DNA of 64,000 bases from assembly GCF_003076475.1 (NCBI RefSeq), contig NZ_CP020919.1, positions 558,001 through 622,000 of the forward strand, given 5' to 3'. A program made the position numbers and the translations under genes. Each line of letters begins with the position of its first letter. Within the stretch, counting starts at the first letter, position 1. Positions 61,666 through 64,000 of this stretch are shown here, in pieces. The DNA comes from Flavobacterium kingsejongi. Lineage in GTDB: Bacteria; Bacteroidota; Bacteroidia; Flavobacteriales; Flavobacteriaceae. The notes under the pieces are model-generated. The model was not told the DNA's origin. It searched no databases and saw only the letters and a list, made by a program, of their open reading frames with translations.

Positions 61666-62241
61666 TTATGCTGCAATTTTCTTTCTTAAGTTATGACCTA
61701 AAGCCATTAATCCGAATTCTAATTCTACTTTTTGAAGTCCTTTTAAAGAAAACCGTCTAAAACCGTTATTATGCTTGAGTTGAGCGAATACAGGCTCTAC
61801 ATCGGCAGAGCGTTGCTTTCTTCTTTGTATTCCTATTTCACTTAGTAGTAATTCCCTTGCTTGTTGTTTATGTCTTTCAAGGTTGTGGTTTCGCTCGATG
61901 CTTCTGTTTCCCTGAGCTTTAAAACATTGACCTCGAAGTGAACAGCCTTCACAGTTTTTGGCCTGATAATGCGATAAGGTTTGGGTGTATCCTGTAGTTG
62001 TTGTTTTCTGGTTTTGATATGTTTTATGCATTTTTTGTCCCATTGGACATACATAATAGTCTTCTTCTGGATTGTAATAGAGATTTTCCTTGCTAAAAGC
62101 CTTGTGTTTCTTTTGGTAGTTTTGATCTTGTTCTTTTTCAAAAGTATTATACTTCACAAAAGCTTTGAGTTTCTTCTGTTTCAGATAATCGTAGTTTTCT
62201 TCACTTCCATAACCTGCGTCAGTAGTTATTTCTTTTATCTT
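61666..62241 (-). CDS. IS1182-like transposase, C-terminal part (-1 frame)
   Basis: This frame continues the transposase after the slippery site at 62247-62241. It begins [20 protein letters not shown], which contains the second catalytic Asp, includes a cysteine-rich insertion ([21 protein letters not shown]) and ends with the catalytic Glu in [13 protein letters not shown] and the family tail. It gives 191 residues. No good independent start is seen, so it should be read as the second half of a 512-residue product. Within it, only the stretch ending at 62157 could start with GTG alone. Confidence 0.8.
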   Translation of the reverse strand, partial: KIKEITTDAGYGSEENYDYLKQKKLKAFVKYNTFEKEQDQNYQKKHKAFSKENLYYNPEEDYYVCPMGQKMHKTYQNQKTTTTGYTQTLSHYQAKNCEGCSLRGQCFKAQGNRSIERNHNLERHKQQARELLLSEIGIQRRKQRSADVEPVFAQLKHNNGFRRFSLKGLQKVELEFGLMALGHNLRKKIAA

Positions 62242-63203
62242 TTTAAATACTTTTTACCAAAGGTTTGTTCCAAATTTTCTAAATGAGGCTGGAGTGTTTT
62301 AGTATCGGTCGGATTTTGATGGATGGTATAATGAACAATGATCTGATTTTGTGTAGATATTTGAGTATTATAAGCTGGTTTGAGCTGTCCGTTTAACATA
62401 TGGTCTTCTTTCATTCGCATAAAAGTAGCCTGGGTGTCAGTTTTGCTGTAACTGTTTCTTTCTCCCAGAATAGCTTCTTGCTTTTCATACTTTTCAAGAT
62501 TGGAAGTAAAATTATTTTTTATGTAGCGTAATTTAGCTTTTGCTTTAGAACTGGTCTTTTCATTACCAGAGAGTTTGGCATCTATTTTAGCTACAGTTTT
62601 CTCAATTACCTCTTTGCTGATTTCTTTGAACTCTGTTGGTTCCGGGTTGGGGTCATCTTCATTGTCGATACTTTGGGCATAGTTCCATAATTCTTCCAAC
62701 TGGGTGAGCATTTTTGCTTTATTGGTTTTTATGCTCTTACCCCACACAAAAGTGTACCTGCCGGCCTGAGCTTCTATTTTTGTTCCGTCGGTATAAATTT
62801 GTTTTAGATTCACCAGTCCTTCTGAGGCCAACATCAAAACTACCTGCTTGAAGATTTCTTTAAAACTCTCTTTTAGTTTATCACTTCTAAATCTATTAAT
62901 TGTATTATGATCAACAATAGTCATAGAAGTAAGCCACATAAAATTGATATTCTCACGAAGTGCAAGTTCTATCTTTCTCGAAGAATAGATATTAGTCATA
63001 TAAGCATACAACATCACTTTGAGTAACATCTTTGGATGATATCCAGGATTACCTTCTTTACTGTACGCTTTTAAAAGAGGCTGGATATTAAGGGATTCCA
63101 CAACTTGATCAACTATTCGAACCGCATGTGTATGTGGAATTAAATCATCAAACGAATAAGGTAGAAGCATCGTTTGTTGTTGGTTATAATGTTTGAATCT
63201 CAT
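62235..63203 (-). CDS. IS1182-like transposase, N-terminal part
   Basis: The 322-residue product starts [23 protein letters not shown] and ends at TAA (62237-62235). It contains the conserved N-terminal transposase region ([25 protein letters not shown] ... [15 protein letters not shown]) and the first catalytic Asp ([19 protein letters not shown]). The second Asp and the Glu are in the -1 frame. Just before the stop, the zero-frame codons TTA AAA preceded by T (62247-62241) form a T TTA AAA heptamer, a canonical -1 slip site. A lost A in the A-run would explain the frame change equally well. Confidence 0.85.
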   Translation of the reverse strand: MRFKHYNQQQTMLLPYSFDDLIPHTHAVRIVDQVVESLNIQPLLKAYSKEGNPGYHPKMLLKVMLYAYMTNIYSSRKIELALRENINFMWLTSMTIVDHNTINRFRSDKLKESFKEIFKQVVLMLASEGLVNLKQIYTDGTKIEAQAGRYTFVWGKSIKTNKAKMLTQLEELWNYAQSIDNEDDPNPEPTEFKEISKEVIEKTVAKIDAKLSGNEKTSSKAKAKLRYIKNNFTSNLEKYEKQEAILGERNSYSKTDTQATFMRMKEDHMLNGQLKPAYNTQISTQNQIIVHYTIHQNPTDTKTLQPHLENLEQTFGKKYLKR

Positions 63204-63303
63204 ATATAATCAGCTGTTTATCACTGATTAAATTTACAAAATTGCATATAAAAATACAAACTAAAAAAAAAGAAGCTGACTCAGTTTTGAGACAGCTTCT
63301 TTT

Positions 63304-63612
63304 TTATTGTTCTAACTTCAGTTTCTTTAATAATTTTTCCGAAGTCTTATCGGTATACATCCCATAGGAAGTAACAAGGATTCCCTTTACCCCGTCGATC
63401 TTCGATTCGATGCCATACACTGTCGATTCTTCAGCAGGATCACTATCCCCTTCATAGCGGTAGACTTCCGTGATTTCAAAATCTTCCGTTTCATACTTGC
63501 TGTCATTGGCTTCGAGGGCTTCGGCTCCGAGGTTAAAATCTACGGTAAAACCTGCTTTGCGCAATTCGGTGATGGCTTCTAAAACGGTGGCATATTTATA
63601 TTCAGGATGCAT
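63304..63612 (-). CDS. Small protein of unknown function, 102 residues
   Basis: This compact alpha/beta protein (MHPEYKYATVLEAITELRKAGFTVDFNLGAEAL, then EVYRYEGDSDPAEESTVYGIES, ending KTSEKLLKKLKLEQ) lacks a signal peptide and membrane segments. It has a repeated strand pattern typical of small conserved Bacteroidetes proteins. I recall such proteins being misnamed phosphoribosylpyrophosphate synthetase; nothing here shows that enzyme's PRPP motif. Its stop codon lies against the IS terminal repeat, so the IS landed right at its 3' end. Confidence 0.72.
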   Translation of the reverse strand: MHPEYKYATVLEAITELRKAGFTVDFNLGAEALEANDSKYETEDFEITEVYRYEGDSDPAEESTVYGIESKIDGVKGILVTSYGMYTDKTSEKLLKKLKLEQ

Positions 63613-63696
63613 AAGAGATCATTTTTAAAATTAATAGATCCCCTAAGTTACAACTTTCACAGCACACGCTCCTTTAAAAATCCCTTAAAATCCAGT

Positions 63697-64000
63697 TCAA
63701 TTCCATAAATAGGAAGCCGCTATACTGCCATACCGATGGCTCTTTACCGCATTGTTAATGGGCTCTAGCGATTTATAAATATAGGAATACGACAGGTTCC
63801 AGTTGTTTTTACGGTATTTTAATCCTGCTTCCGCAAAAAAGCGCCAGGGCTTAATACCATATGTCAGCGGACTGTTATCATTGAAAAGGCTCCCCTGTAT
63901 GGTCGCATCATAAAGCTGGTATTTGACGGTTGGGGTAATGAAAAAATAGAATTCTTTTTTCTCTCCTGCTTCCTGCGATGCCGCATTCATTGCAGCGCCA
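63697..64000 (-). CDS. LpxR-like lipid A deacylase (DUF2219), C-terminal end, cut by the window
   Basis: Only the last ~101 codons are present and the frame runs through the window edge without a start (GAAMNAASQEAGEKKEFYFF). Strands such as FFITPTVKYQLYDATIQGSLF, FAEAGLKYRKNNWNLSYSYIYKSLE and HRYGSIAASYLWN fit the C-terminal barrel of DUF2219/LpxR outer-membrane lipid A 3'-O-deacylases, including the final 'H.(Y/F)GS...SY' pattern. The catalytic residues lie further upstream, outside the window. The call rests on the C-terminal pattern only. Confidence 0.7.
   Translation of the reverse strand, partial: GAAMNAASQEAGEKKEFYFFITPTVKYQLYDATIQGSLFNDNSPLTYGIKPWRFFAEAGLKYRKNNWNLSYSYIYKSLEPINNAVKSHRYGSIAASYLWN

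Larger units (their letters stand above)
61567..63303. mobile_element. IS1182-family-like insertion sequence
   Basis: About 1.74 kb, bounded by imperfect inverted repeats AAAAGAAGCCGTCTCAAAAC (61567-61586) and the complement of AAAAGAAGCTGTCTCAAAAC (63284-63303), with one mismatch in 20. Each end also folds into a local hairpin. It carries one transposase in two frames. A target-site duplication is not obvious. It is inserted between the prolyl oligopeptidase gene and the 102-residue gene without breaking either. Confidence 0.88.

Noticed and set aside
61666..63203. Two separate transposase genes, as in IS3-type orfA/orfB
   Set aside because: The catalytic residues and length show one IS1182-type protein split in two frames; the second part has no good start of its own.
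63304..63612. Phosphoribosylpyrophosphate synthetase
   Set aside because: The protein is only 102 residues and lacks the PRPP-binding and ATP motifs of that enzyme.

Overview
The window reads as chromosome from a gliding-type member of the Flavobacteriaceae, most likely Flavobacterium or a close relative. The evidence is two type IX secretion (T9SS) cassettes, proteins with type A and type B T9SS sorting domains, a fused MurF-alanine racemase, LytTR-type two-component regulation, promoter-like TAnnTTTG boxes instead of E. coli -10 boxes, and moderate GC with very AT-rich gaps. Genus and species cannot be fixed from this sequence alone.

Layout. 1-5.2 kb: two secreted surface proteins on the minus strand; the first (cut by the window edge) has an in-frame TGA just after its signal peptide. 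5.4-13.2 kb: an AraC regulator, then on the minus strand a LytTR sensor/regulator pair, an outer-membrane barrel protein and a copper operon (CopA ATPase, a methyltransferase, a CopZ-like chaperone, and an AraC-type regulator with its own CxxC motif). 13.2-22.1 kb: a short MITE-like element, an orphan gene, an MFS transporter, a glutamate-synthase-like flavoprotein, a LysR/YeiH pair, an SDR, a Crp/Fnr regulator and a YcaQ-type glycosylase. 22.2-23.8 kb: tRNA-Ala(GGC), an enoyl-CoA hydratase and a QueD/PTPS enzyme.

23.8-42.8 kb is the most striking part. Two T9SS surface-protein cassettes stand in the same orientation (giant adhesin-like protein, PorP/SprF-type partner, OmpA/PD40 protein). Their 3' portions are a direct repeat of about 3.95 kb. 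Both OmpA and both PorP proteins are identical at the amino-acid level, and so are the last ~326 residues of the giant proteins, while the N-terminal ~1,700 residues differ completely in architecture. The lipid A gene lpxH lies between the two repeats.

42.8-59.3 kb is mostly housekeeping: recJ, rsmI, thymidine kinase, murF-alr, mscL and asd, plus a TPR/AraC membrane regulator and a probable metal-linked TonB receptor operon (small CxxC protein, receptor, lipoprotein). An 858-bp gap before murF-alr holds five and a bit tandem 41-bp repeats that alternate between palindromic and non-palindromic units. 59.4-64 kb: a prolyl oligopeptidase, an IS1182-like insertion sequence whose transposase is split by a -1 frame change exactly at a T TTA AAA slippery heptamer, a small unknown gene, and the 3' end of an LpxR-like lipid A deacylase gene.

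The best candidates for something undescribed are the cassette pair with a conserved export end and swapped display end, the alternating 41-bp repeat array, and the copper operon that embeds a methyltransferase and a CxxC-bearing AraC regulator. All functional statements are from reading the sequence; no database search was possible.
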